DNA from: Bacteroidales bacterium
GTDB lineage: Bacteria; Bacteroidota; Bacteroidia; Bacteroidales; WCHB1-69
Reading direction: 5' to 3'
Assembly (NCBI GenBank): GCA_016290715.1
Contig: JAEEUY010000266.1
Location: forward strand, 1 to 11,310
Length of the DNA stretch: 11,310 nucleotides
The stretch's first letter is position 1; every line of letters starts with the position of its first letter. The notes beneath the pieces were generated by a model that was not told the DNA's origin, searched no databases, and was given only the letters and a program-made list of their open reading frames with translations. The translations under genes were made by a program, and so were the position numbers. Shown piece after piece: positions 1 through 6,586 of the stretch.

Positions 1-1257
1 CACAGCCGTTCCTATATAATCCAAATCGCTATATTTGGTGTACAAATCAAATTGAGCATTTCCATTGAGTTCATAATGTGTAGTCAGCACGAAATTCTCA
101 TTTGCTTCATTGCTAACCAATACATTTGTCAAACGAACCAATTGCGACTCATAATCAGCCATTTCTATTTGTTCAATATCCAACGGTTCAATATTATTAC
201 CGGTGGAAACTGCTGCAGGTATATCCGTTGCCGGCACAAACTCAAGCATTCCTTTGTAGGCGGTCAAGGTTCCTACCAACCCTGTGATTTCATCCCCAAT
301 ATTGTAACTACCCGTAATGATACCCTGTTGGTCATCGATTAAAATGCCGGCAGTAGTGTCTTGAATATACTTGGCATTTCTATCGGTATGGGTAAACGTT
401 ACAAAAGCATTGCCTGTCAATGCATATAGCGTATTCCCCGTAGTTTGTTGGCGCAATTCTGCGATATCATTGATAAAGACAGGGAAAGTATAGGTAGCCA
501 TAGCCACGGCACTGTATTCATCATTCAAAAAGGCAACCGCTTTCACTGTAGTTGTGGTGTTCAACGTAAATGGCTCTGTATATAACGTAGCATTCACATC
601 CGGGGTGGTGCCATCCAAAGTATAATAAATGGCTGCATTTTCAGTAGCACAATCCATAGAGATTGTTTGCGTAGTATAATATCTGCCTTGAGGCAGGGAG
701 AATGTAGGAGTAGCAACATTAGTGGCCATTTTATACACAGACACTTGTTTTTGAGAAGAAGTGCTCGCATAACAAGAGAAAATAGGATTCCCTGAATTGT
801 AATTAAACTTGATGACATTGCGCGTATAGTTGCCTTGTGCTTGAATAAAAGCATCGCCGGTATTGTCAATTGTAATCTGGAACGAGGAGTTGGCGGTCAG
901 TTCATCTTGGGTCTTCAATTGATTTCCTGAGGAAGAAGCTGCATAAATGTACCCTTCCCCTGTATAGAAGCCAAAGGTATTTTCCTCTGTACCCGCAACC
1001 AAAGTGAAGATTTGCACATCGTCATTAATAATCAACTCATTCTCATTTTTGGTAATCGCAATTGCCCCGCGATTTGTATTCCGTTGGTCGGTACTCATCG
1101 CATAATTTGAATCCAAGGCAGCAATCACCACTTGATCTCCCGCAGCCAATTGTGTTGCATCCGTAACCAGCTGCCAAGTTTGGGCGGACAAATTCCCCAA
1201 ACCGCACAATACGATGAGAACCATCGTAAATAATACTTGTAAAAAACTTTTTTTCAT
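1..1257 (-). CDS. Secreted multidomain surface protein, N-terminal 419 residues (3' end outside window)
   Basis: The frame is open from the ATG at 1257 to the window edge with no stop, so the C-terminus is missing. Residues 1-25 are a signal peptide: MKKS, a hydrophobic core, then LSAQ. Residues 27-178 form a beta-rich domain starting WQLVTDATQLAAGDQVVIA, a type of opening I associate with Bacteroidota secreted proteins; I cannot name its family firmly. Residues 183-258 match a chitobiase/beta-hexosaminidase C-terminal-like Ig-fold (CHB_HEX_C type), with the signature YYTLDGTTPD at 211-220 and the closing VKAVAF. Residues 261-419 resemble the OB-fold-like domains (DUF5689/DUF6359 type) of Bacteroidota surface proteins, with KYIQDTTAGILIDD at 296-309 and GDEITGLVGTL. 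Such proteins are often type IX secretion cargo or nuclease/adhesin-like, but the part that would decide this lies outside the window. The gene begins 32 nt after rseP; it may be a separate transcription unit. The function is unknown. Confidence 0.85.
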   Translation of the reverse strand, partial: MKKSFLQVLFTMVLIVLCGLGNLSAQTWQLVTDATQLAAGDQVVIAALDSNYAMSTDQRNTNRGAIAITKNENELIINDDVQIFTLVAGTEENTFGFYTGEGYIYAASSSGNQLKTQDELTANSSFQITIDNTGDAFIQAQGNYTRNVIKFNYNSGNPIFSCYASTSSQKQVSVYKMATNVATPTFSLPQGRYYTTQTISMDCATENAAIYYTLDGTTPDVNATLYTEPFTLNTTTTVKAVAFLNDEYSAVAMATYTFPVFINDIAELRQQTTGNTLYALTGNAFVTFTHTDRNAKYIQDTTAGILIDDQQGIITGSYNIGDEITGLVGTLTAYKGMLEFVPATDIPAAVSTGNNIEPLDIEQIEMADYESQLVRLTNVLVSNEANENFVLTTHYELNGNAQFDLYTKYSDLDYIGTAV

Positions 1258-1289
1258 AACTATCATAATTTGATTAATAATATTATAAA

Positions 1290-2669
1290 CTAACGCAAAG
1301 CTCTAAATATATCCATACCATTTGCATAGATTAACAAGGCGAAGAGCAAAACAAACCCGATGGTATTGGCGATACCAAGGAATTTGTCGCTGGGCTTCCT
1401 TCCTGTAATCATTTCCACCAAAATAAACAAGATATATCCGCCGTCCAAAGCTGGAATCGGCAAGAAATTCATAAATGCCAGAATAATGGACAAAAAGGCG
1501 GTCATATTCCAGAAAATCTCCCAATTCCAAACCTTAGGGAAAATACTCCCGATGGTTCCAAAGCCACCCAACTGGGAAGCGCCCTCTTTGGTAAACACTA
1601 ATTTGAAAGATTTCACATAATCCGACAACTTTTTAAAACCTTTAGCTATTCCCAACGGAATAGATTCAAAGAATCCATATTCTACCTTTGTCGTTCCCAA
1701 ATAGTCGTTGGGAGAGAGATATTGGACACCTAACATTCCATCTTCTGGCACCACAATACTATCAGTAATTTGCTCATTATCACGATAATAACTTAGAGTC
1801 AGAGGTTTATTGGCATGATTTAGTAAAAATTCACGAAAGTCATAGAAAGAGTACATGGAGGTATCATTCATCGCCACAAAACGGTCTCCTTTTTGCAGGT
1901 GGAGGCTATCTGCCACCGAACCTTGCAGCACCGAATCAACAATAAAGGGGATGTTGTAAGTAAAGAGTGCTTGATTGGCAGCCAATACTTTTTGGGTAAA
2001 TTCTTCGGACAGATAAATGGTATCTTTCTGATTATTTCTAAGGATTTCAACTCTTTGAGGATTTTCAACGATGATGGCCGTAGCCATATCTGCCAGTTGT
2101 TCGTAGGTTTTCCCGTCCACAGACAATATTTGGTCTCCATTTTGGAAACCCGCATCCAAAGCCACTTGCGAAAAATAGAGACCATCTTTGGCATTTTGGA
2201 GAGGGATATATTCTTCTCCCCATGTAAACAGGATCGCCACATAAAGGACTAATGCCGTAATAAAGTTCACCAAAACACCCCCAATAATGATAAAGAGGCG
2301 TTGCCACGCGGGTTTGGAACGGAACTCCCAAGGCTGTGGTTCTGAAGGAAGATCGCTGGCTTTCGTGGTTTCATCCACCATACCTGCAATAGAACAATAT
2401 CCTCCCAAAGGCAGCCAGCCAATGCCCCATTCCGTTATCTCAGGGTGCTCCACAAATTCTTTAGGCGATTTTGTTGAGAAAAAACTAAAATGGAATTTCC
2501 CATCTATTTTCTTCATTCTCAAAATAGAAAAACCCGGATTGAAGAAAAGGTAGAATTTCTCCACCCTTGTTTTAAAGATTTTTGCGAAGCAGAAATGTCC
2601 TAACTCATGAACGAAAACCAGTATGGCTAAACTTAATATCAGTCCGATAACTTGTGTAGTAATTCCCAT
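1290..2669 (-). CDS. rseP: RseP-family site-2 intramembrane zinc metalloprotease
   Basis: A polytopic inner-membrane protease that cleaves membrane-spanning substrates. In characterised bacteria these are anti-sigma factors and signal-peptide remnants. The zinc motif HELGH is at residues 21-25 inside the first membrane helix, and the third ligand motif NFLPIPALDGG is at 401-411 (D409). Further membrane segments are near 123-148, 385-403 and 431-452. Two PDZ-like domains lie between them, near 164-215 (GFQNGDQILSVDG) and 242-308 (LQKGDRFVAMND). Residues 35-85, after the active-site helix, form a longer segment than in E. coli RseP, ending in the conserved WLPLGGY (85-91). The length of 459 aa is normal for the family. 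The ATG at 2669 lies 4 nt after the dxr stop, so the two are almost certainly co-transcribed. The stop is TAG. No sigma or anti-sigma gene is in the window, so the substrate is unknown. Confidence 0.96.
   Translation of the reverse strand: MGITTQVIGLILSLAILVFVHELGHFCFAKIFKTRVEKFYLFFNPGFSILRMKKIDGKFHFSFFSTKSPKEFVEHPEITEWGIGWLPLGGYCSIAGMVDETTKASDLPSEPQPWEFRSKPAWQRLFIIIGGVLVNFITALVLYVAILFTWGEEYIPLQNAKDGLYFSQVALDAGFQNGDQILSVDGKTYEQLADMATAIIVENPQRVEILRNNQKDTIYLSEEFTQKVLAANQALFTYNIPFIVDSVLQGSVADSLHLQKGDRFVAMNDTSMYSFYDFREFLLNHANKPLTLSYYRDNEQITDSIVVPEDGMLGVQYLSPNDYLGTTKVEYGFFESIPLGIAKGFKKLSDYVKSFKLVFTKEGASQLGGFGTIGSIFPKVWNWEIFWNMTAFLSIILAFMNFLPIPALDGGYILFILVEMITGRKPSDKFLGIANTIGFVLLFALLIYANGMDIFRALR
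1304..1338 (-). promoter_or_regulatory. Weak candidate promoter for the secreted-protein gene, inside the 3' end of rseP
   Basis: Reading the minus strand, TATATTTA (1311-1304) matches the Bacteroidota -7 consensus TAnnTTTG at all but the last base. A CTTGTT stretch about 22 nt upstream could stand in for the -33 TTTG. It would give a leader of about 50 nt before the ATG at 1257. The match is imperfect and lies in an AT-rich coding end, so it may be chance. Confidence 0.22.
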
Positions 2670-2673
2670 TGGA

Positions 2674-3831
2674 TTATATATTTGTTTTTATTGTATTTCT
2701 AATTTCCTGATCGATTTGAAGATATTCTTCAACACTTGAAGGGGCAGAAAAGTTTGCTGTTTGAAGTGCTTTTTCAATAATTTTTGGAATATCATAGAAG
2801 CCTATTTTGTCTTGCAGGAAAGCGGCAACCGCCACCTCATTCGCAGCATTCAGAACACAGGGCATACATCCTCCGGCACGAGAAGCTTCATACGCCAAAC
2901 GAAGGCACGGGAAAGTTTCATAGTCGGGTTGCTCAAAAGTCAAATTCGGATAATCTGAGAAATGAAGGCGTGGGAAATTGTTTCTGCAACGCATAGGATA
3001 AGTCAATGCGTATTGTATCGGCAGCTTCATATCAGGCAACCCCAACTGTGCCTTTACAGAGCCGTCTTCAAATTCCACCAACGAGTGAACAATGGATTGA
3101 GGGTGCACCACCACTTCAATTTTTTCCAACGGAACAGAAAACAGCCATTTAGCCTCAATAACTTCCAAACCCTTATTCATCAAAGTGGCACTGTCAATGG
3201 TAATTTTACTACCCATGCTCCAATTGGGATGTCTCAAAGCTTGTTCCTTCGTTACATGGAGTAATTCTTCGCGTTTCTTGCCACGAAAAGGCCCCCCCGA
3301 AGCTGTAATAATCAAGCGGGAGATAGGATTTTGGAACTCGCCAGCCAACGATTGGAAAATTGCAGAATGCTCTGAATCAACAGGATAGATATTAACCCCC
3401 TGTTCATAGGCAGTCCGCGTCATCAACTCACCAGCCACGACCAATGTTTCTTTATTGGCCAAGGCAATCTGTTTTTGGGCTTCTATAGCTCTGTAAACCG
3501 GAGCCAAGCCTGCAACCCCCACAATAGCCGAGAGCACCATATCCACGCCGGGCATCTCTACAACCTCATTTAATGCATCCACCCCGCCGAAGACCTTGAT
3601 ATCCTCATCCCAAAGCGCCTCTTTCACGTACGTATAAAGGTCATCGCGACCGATAACGACGGCGTTGGGACGAAATTTTTTGGCTTGCTGAATGAGCAGA
3701 TCAGCATTGGATTGAGCCGTCAACACCTCCACCTGAAATAAATCCGGAAATAAAGAAACAACCTCCAAGGCTTGCGTGCCTATAGAACCCGTTGAACCCA
3801 ATATTGCAATCTGCCGTCTCTTTCTTTCCAT
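2674..3831 (-). CDS. dxr: 1-deoxy-D-xylulose 5-phosphate reductoisomerase
   Basis: The second enzyme of the MEP isoprenoid pathway. It converts 1-deoxy-D-xylulose 5-phosphate to 2-C-methyl-D-erythritol 4-phosphate using NADPH and a divalent metal in the cytosol. The nucleotide-binding loop GSTGSIG is at residues 12-18 and ANKETL at 125-130. The metal and substrate residues are present: D152, S153, E154 (VDSEHSAIFQ), S214, and N219, K220, E223 within SATLMNKGLEVIEA. The flexible active-site loop HPNWSMG is at 201-207. The length of 385 aa is close to the E. coli enzyme (398). The start ATG at 3831 follows the terC stop by 11 nt and has only an A-rich leader (AATAGAAAAATGG). rseP follows after 4 nt; dxr-rseP adjacency is found in many bacteria. 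All catalytic residues I can recall are intact, so it should be functional. Confidence 0.98.
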   Translation of the reverse strand: MERKRRQIAILGSTGSIGTQALEVVSLFPDLFQVEVLTAQSNADLLIQQAKKFRPNAVVIGRDDLYTYVKEALWDEDIKVFGGVDALNEVVEMPGVDMVLSAIVGVAGLAPVYRAIEAQKQIALANKETLVVAGELMTRTAYEQGVNIYPVDSEHSAIFQSLAGEFQNPISRLIITASGGPFRGKKREELLHVTKEQALRHPNWSMGSKITIDSATLMNKGLEVIEAKWLFSVPLEKIEVVVHPQSIVHSLVEFEDGSVKAQLGLPDMKLPIQYALTYPMRCRNNFPRLHFSDYPNLTFEQPDYETFPCLRLAYEASRAGGCMPCVLNAANEVAVAAFLQDKIGFYDIPKIIEKALQTANFSAPSSVEEYLQIDQEIRNTIKTNI

Positions 3832-3842
3832 TTTTCTATTAA

Positions 3843-4892
3843 TTATTCCACAGTTTCATGTTTCGGGGGGAACCATACTGAAGCTAAAATGCTAACCACC
3901 AATATCACAACAATGACAATCAACGAGGTGCCCGTTCCTATGGTAATGCTTTCATTGATAAATGGCAGCAACATTTTCACTCCTATAAAAGTCAACAAGA
4001 CAGACAAACCTATTTTCAAATAGTAGAACTTGTCCATCACACTCTCCAACATAAAGAACAAAGAACGAAGGCCTAAAATCGCAAAGATATTGGAGCAGAA
4101 TACGATAAAAGGATCTTGTGTTACGGAAAATATGGCCGGAATGGAATCAAAAGCGAAAATCACATCCGAAAATTCAATCACCATCAGAACAAGGAATAGC
4201 GGAGTACAGAGCCAGCGGGCATCTATTTTATGGAAGAAGTCGTGTCCATAAAACTCTGACGTAGAGAGTTTTCTTTTCGCAAAAAACTTCACAACCGGAT
4301 GATTGGCCGTATCCATTTCCTCTCTTTTGTTCCTATCTATAAACATTTTCACTCCTGTATAAATCAAAACACCGCCAAAAACCAACAAAATCCAATGAAA
4401 TTTTTGAATCAAGGCAGAAGCCGTAAAAATGAAGATGAAACGCAAAACAATCGCACCCAGAATACCGAAAAACAATACCCTGTGATAATATTTCTTTTCC
4501 ACACCAAACGCCATAAAAATCATAATCATCACAAAGATATTATCTACCGAAAGGGCTTTTTCAATCAAATAACCTGTAATATACTCCATTGACATCGCCC
4601 GACGATAAAGATGGAGTCCTTCTTCAAAAGTAACATTATCAAGTACCAAGCCATGACCGTGCCGGAAATTAAGATCCTGCAAATCGGCAATGGTTTGCGG
4701 ACCGTGTATCAGTTCTGCTTTGAAAAAAATAAAAAGATAAAACAGCAAAGCCGTGCCAATCCATACAGCTGTCCAGATAGCCGCTTCCTTGAATTCTATT
4801 ATGTGATCTTTTTTGTGAAATACGCCTAAATCAAGCCCCAACAAGAGCGCTACCAAGGCAATAAACCCCAATAAAAAAATGACTTCATTCAT
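3843..4892 (-). CDS. TerC/Alx-family integral membrane protein, probable metal (manganese) homeostasis transporter
   Basis: A polytopic membrane protein with about eight hydrophobic segments. Family hallmarks are LGLDLGVF (D21), the ITGYLIEKALSVDNIFV core at 105-121 (D117), and the second repeat EFSDVIFAFDSIPAIFSVTQDPFIVF at 240-265 (D243, D249). These are the acidic membrane residues conserved in TerC/Alx proteins. Some family members (Alx, MeeF) export manganese, while others were named for tellurite resistance; the sequence alone cannot choose. Residues 58-104 form a long, partly charged and His-containing loop between helices 2 and 3, larger than in the shortest family members. The length of 349 aa fits the Alx-type branch. 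It is the first gene after the only internal promoter and is followed 11 nt later by dxr, so it probably leads a terC-dxr-rseP transcript. No yybP-ykoY-type riboswitch fits in the 53-nt upstream gap. Confidence 0.93.
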   Translation of the reverse strand: MNEVIFLLGFIALVALLLGLDLGVFHKKDHIIEFKEAAIWTAVWIGTALLFYLFIFFKAELIHGPQTIADLQDLNFRHGHGLVLDNVTFEEGLHLYRRAMSMEYITGYLIEKALSVDNIFVMIMIFMAFGVEKKYYHRVLFFGILGAIVLRFIFIFTASALIQKFHWILLVFGGVLIYTGVKMFIDRNKREEMDTANHPVVKFFAKRKLSTSEFYGHDFFHKIDARWLCTPLFLVLMVIEFSDVIFAFDSIPAIFSVTQDPFIVFCSNIFAILGLRSLFFMLESVMDKFYYLKIGLSVLLTFIGVKMLLPFINESITIGTGTSLIVIVVILVVSILASVWFPPKHETVE

Positions 4893-4911
4893 AAAAAAAA
4901 TCCGTATAATT

Positions 4912-4943
4912 CAAACGAGCAAAGGTACGTTTTTTTTCGTTTG
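4912..4943. repeat. 7-bp perfect inverted repeat bracketing the terC promoter
   Basis: CAAACGA at 4912-4918 and TCGTTTG at 4937-4943 are exact reverse complements separated by 18 bases. The -7 element lies between them and one arm falls near the predicted transcription start. The dyad could be an operator or part of a weak 3' hairpin for the upstream aroA message. It lacks a GC-rich stem directly followed by a T run, so it is not a standard intrinsic terminator. A chance match is possible. Confidence 0.4.
4920..4927 (-). promoter_or_regulatory. Bacteroidota-type -7 promoter element upstream of terC-dxr-rseP
   Basis: On the minus strand the bases read TACCTTTG followed by C, a full match to the Bacteroidota -7 consensus TAnnTTTG. 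It sits in the 53-nt gap between the aroA stop and the terC ATG. It would place the transcription start about 4910-4916, giving a leader of roughly 20 nt. I see no good TTTG -33 element at the expected distance, where the aroA 3' end lies; the A8 run just upstream may help. Confidence 0.65.
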
Positions 4944-4945
4944 CC

Positions 4946-6130
4946 TTAACGAATTTCCATATATTTTAATAATTGCGGATAAGACTTTTCAACACATTGA
5001 ATATCAGATAAATGCACATCCATTACAAGCGATAGCAAAGTATAGGCCATCACCAAGCGGTGGTCATTATCTACAAAGAAGCAGTGGGTGGCGTTGGAAA
5101 TATTTTGAAATTGGCTTCCAAAAATCTTGATTTCTCCGGCACTTATACGTTGAATAGGAACATACGGCGATAACGCATCACAAAGATTTGTCAGTCGTTT
5201 CGACTCTTTCCGGTCCAGATTTTCAACGCCGCTCATTGTCAGATCAAAATGCAACAACAACGCAGATACCGCCATCACGGGGGCCAAATCTATATGCTGA
5301 CTAAAATCCGAAGACCATTGTTGCAATGCCAGCTTTTCCGCCTTTTCTATTCGCACCCCTTCCGTTGTTTGCACAGAATGAATGCCCCACATTTCAAACC
5401 ATTTCGCCACAATACTATCTCCCTGCCAACTGGATAGTTTCAAATCAGAAAGCAACAAATTGTTATGTTTCTTGGAAGCAGCTAAAAAAAGATACCAGAA
5501 AACCGCATTACTCCAATCGCTTTCATTTTCTATTCTATTGTTTTTCAATATATTATCAACAATATATCGGGTAATCAAAATATACGAATTGGATGCAGGG
5601 ACTACGGGATAAATATGTAAATTCTGTAAATTCAGACGGGGGGCAATCATATACAATGCACTCGCAAACTGACTGCTCAAGGTGCAATCGACATATAAGG
5701 TTTGGGCATGCAGCATTTTGCCGGATATCAACAAGCCCTCTGCCGTATCAGCGATATCAGCCCCTATCGATTGCAATGCCTGCACCAGCGGCAATATAGG
5801 GCGTTGGCGCAAGCGTTCGGTGCCGGTCAGCAGCCACTTGCCGGGGGTAACCGCCAACACGGCGGTAAAGAAACGGTAGGCAGCGCCGCAATCTTGCACA
5901 TCGATGATGGTTCGCAAAGACGACGGCGATGGCTTGTTTTCTCGCAGTTGCTGCAAACAAGCGGATACAATCTTCACATCTTTTGCATCCTCTTCATACA
6001 CCTCCAACAATCTACCTTCATAAAGATATGACGCAATCAACTGACGGATAACCATACTTTTAGAGCGGCTTATAACCACTTTTTCCCCATTCTGGACCTT
6101 GATGCTTACAATCCCCCTATTCGCTTCCAT
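4946..6130 (-). CDS. aroA: 3-phosphoshikimate 1-carboxyvinyltransferase (EPSP synthase), divergent
   Basis: The sixth step of the shikimate pathway: shikimate 3-phosphate plus phosphoenolpyruvate to EPSP, in the cytosol. I chose the ATG at 6130 (394 aa), 1 nt after the upstream stop (TAATATG); the TTG four codons upstream is less likely. Aligning by eye to E. coli, most active-site residues remain: K24, S25, R29 (K22/S23/R27), R86, R110 of QRPI, S152-S153-Q154, S180 and Y183, D281, N304, K308, E309, R312, the D356-H357-R358 motif, and K382 (K411). Three positions differ: the NAGTA loop reads DCGAA (D80 for N94, A83 for T97), and the KESDR motif reads KESKR (K311). The family is certain and activity is probable but not shown. 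Base composition is uneven: about 62% GC over 5761-5880 against about 20% over 5521-5580. It is the last gene of the right-hand run. Confidence 0.9.
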   Translation of the reverse strand: MEANRGIVSIKVQNGEKVVISRSKSMVIRQLIASYLYEGRLLEVYEEDAKDVKIVSACLQQLRENKPSPSSLRTIIDVQDCGAAYRFFTAVLAVTPGKWLLTGTERLRQRPILPLVQALQSIGADIADTAEGLLISGKMLHAQTLYVDCTLSSQFASALYMIAPRLNLQNLHIYPVVPASNSYILITRYIVDNILKNNRIENESDWSNAVFWYLFLAASKKHNNLLLSDLKLSSWQGDSIVAKWFEMWGIHSVQTTEGVRIEKAEKLALQQWSSDFSQHIDLAPVMAVSALLLHFDLTMSGVENLDRKESKRLTNLCDALSPYVPIQRISAGEIKIFGSQFQNISNATHCFFVDNDHRLVMAYTLLSLVMDVHLSDIQCVEKSYPQLLKYMEIR

Positions 6131-6131
6131 A

Positions 6132-6584
6132 TTATTTTTCAATCGTCAGTGTGTAACCAAAATTCTGAGGAACGTGATTCTTGGATGCGTCTTTTTTGGA
6201 AAGGGAAGAACTGCTCACACTATAAGAAACCGTTACCTCTTTCTGGGTGGCGGGAGCCAACTTGAATTGAATATTGATGTTATAATTCGATTTCAACCGG
6301 ACACCTCTATTATGTGCCTGACCATAGTGAAGCATTTTCACCAAGCGCAACGCTTCTTCGTTGCACGATGGCGACAAACCTTTAATCACCACCGGATTCT
6401 CCACCACGCCCATATCGCTTACTTGGTAAGCCACCGTAACCACCCCTTCAATACGCTGTTTCATAGCATCTTCCGGATATTGCAAATGCGCCTTAATAAA
6501 ATCACGAAGCGCTTTTTTCCCTCCAGGATATTGCGGTTGCTCCAAAAACCTTTTGGCCTTTTTCTGTTTGTTAATATCTTCCAT
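6132..6584 (-). CDS. Small TonB C-terminal-domain protein without a membrane anchor
   Basis: The gene encodes 150 aa. Residues 17-109 fit the TonB C-terminal domain as it occurs in Bacteroidota: QYPGGKKALRDFIKAHLQYPEDA (18-40), the central strand IEGVVTVAYQVSDMGVVENPVVIKG (45-69), PSCNEEALRLVKML (72-85), and a closing NYNINIQFKL (100-109). In true TonB this domain contacts the TonB box of outer-membrane receptors, while an N-terminal helix anchors it to ExbB/ExbD. Here the N-terminus is only MEDINKQKKAKRFLEQ, with no hydrophobic helix, signal peptide or proline-rich linker. A Ser/Lys-rich tail (110-150) follows the domain. As predicted the product is cytoplasmic, so a normal energy-transducing role is unlikely unless the start is misjudged. 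The open frame is bounded by the helicase stop 2 nt upstream, which leaves no room for an anchor. aroA starts 1 nt downstream. The true function is unknown. Confidence 0.82.
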   Translation of the reverse strand: MEDINKQKKAKRFLEQPQYPGGKKALRDFIKAHLQYPEDAMKQRIEGVVTVAYQVSDMGVVENPVVIKGLSPSCNEEALRLVKMLHYGQAHNRGVRLKSNYNINIQFKLAPATQKEVTVSYSVSSSSLSKKDASKNHVPQNFGYTLTIEK

Positions 6585-6586
6585 TA

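Noticed and set aside
1277..1286. 10-bp AT-only palindrome between rseP and the secreted-protein gene
   Set aside because: It has no G or C and no T-run pattern of a terminator; such palindromes are expected by chance in AT-rich spacers.
4912..4943. Intrinsic terminator after aroA
   Set aside because: The stem is only 7 bp with an 18-nt loop, is not GC-rich, and no T run follows it directly.
4893..4945. Manganese (yybP-ykoY) riboswitch upstream of the TerC-family gene
   Set aside because: The gap is only 53 nt and the predicted leader about 20 nt, too short for this riboswitch.
6131..6142. TTG start for aroA giving 398 aa
   Set aside because: An ATG four codons later fits the TAATATG junction with the upstream stop, and the extra MKNN adds no conserved sequence.
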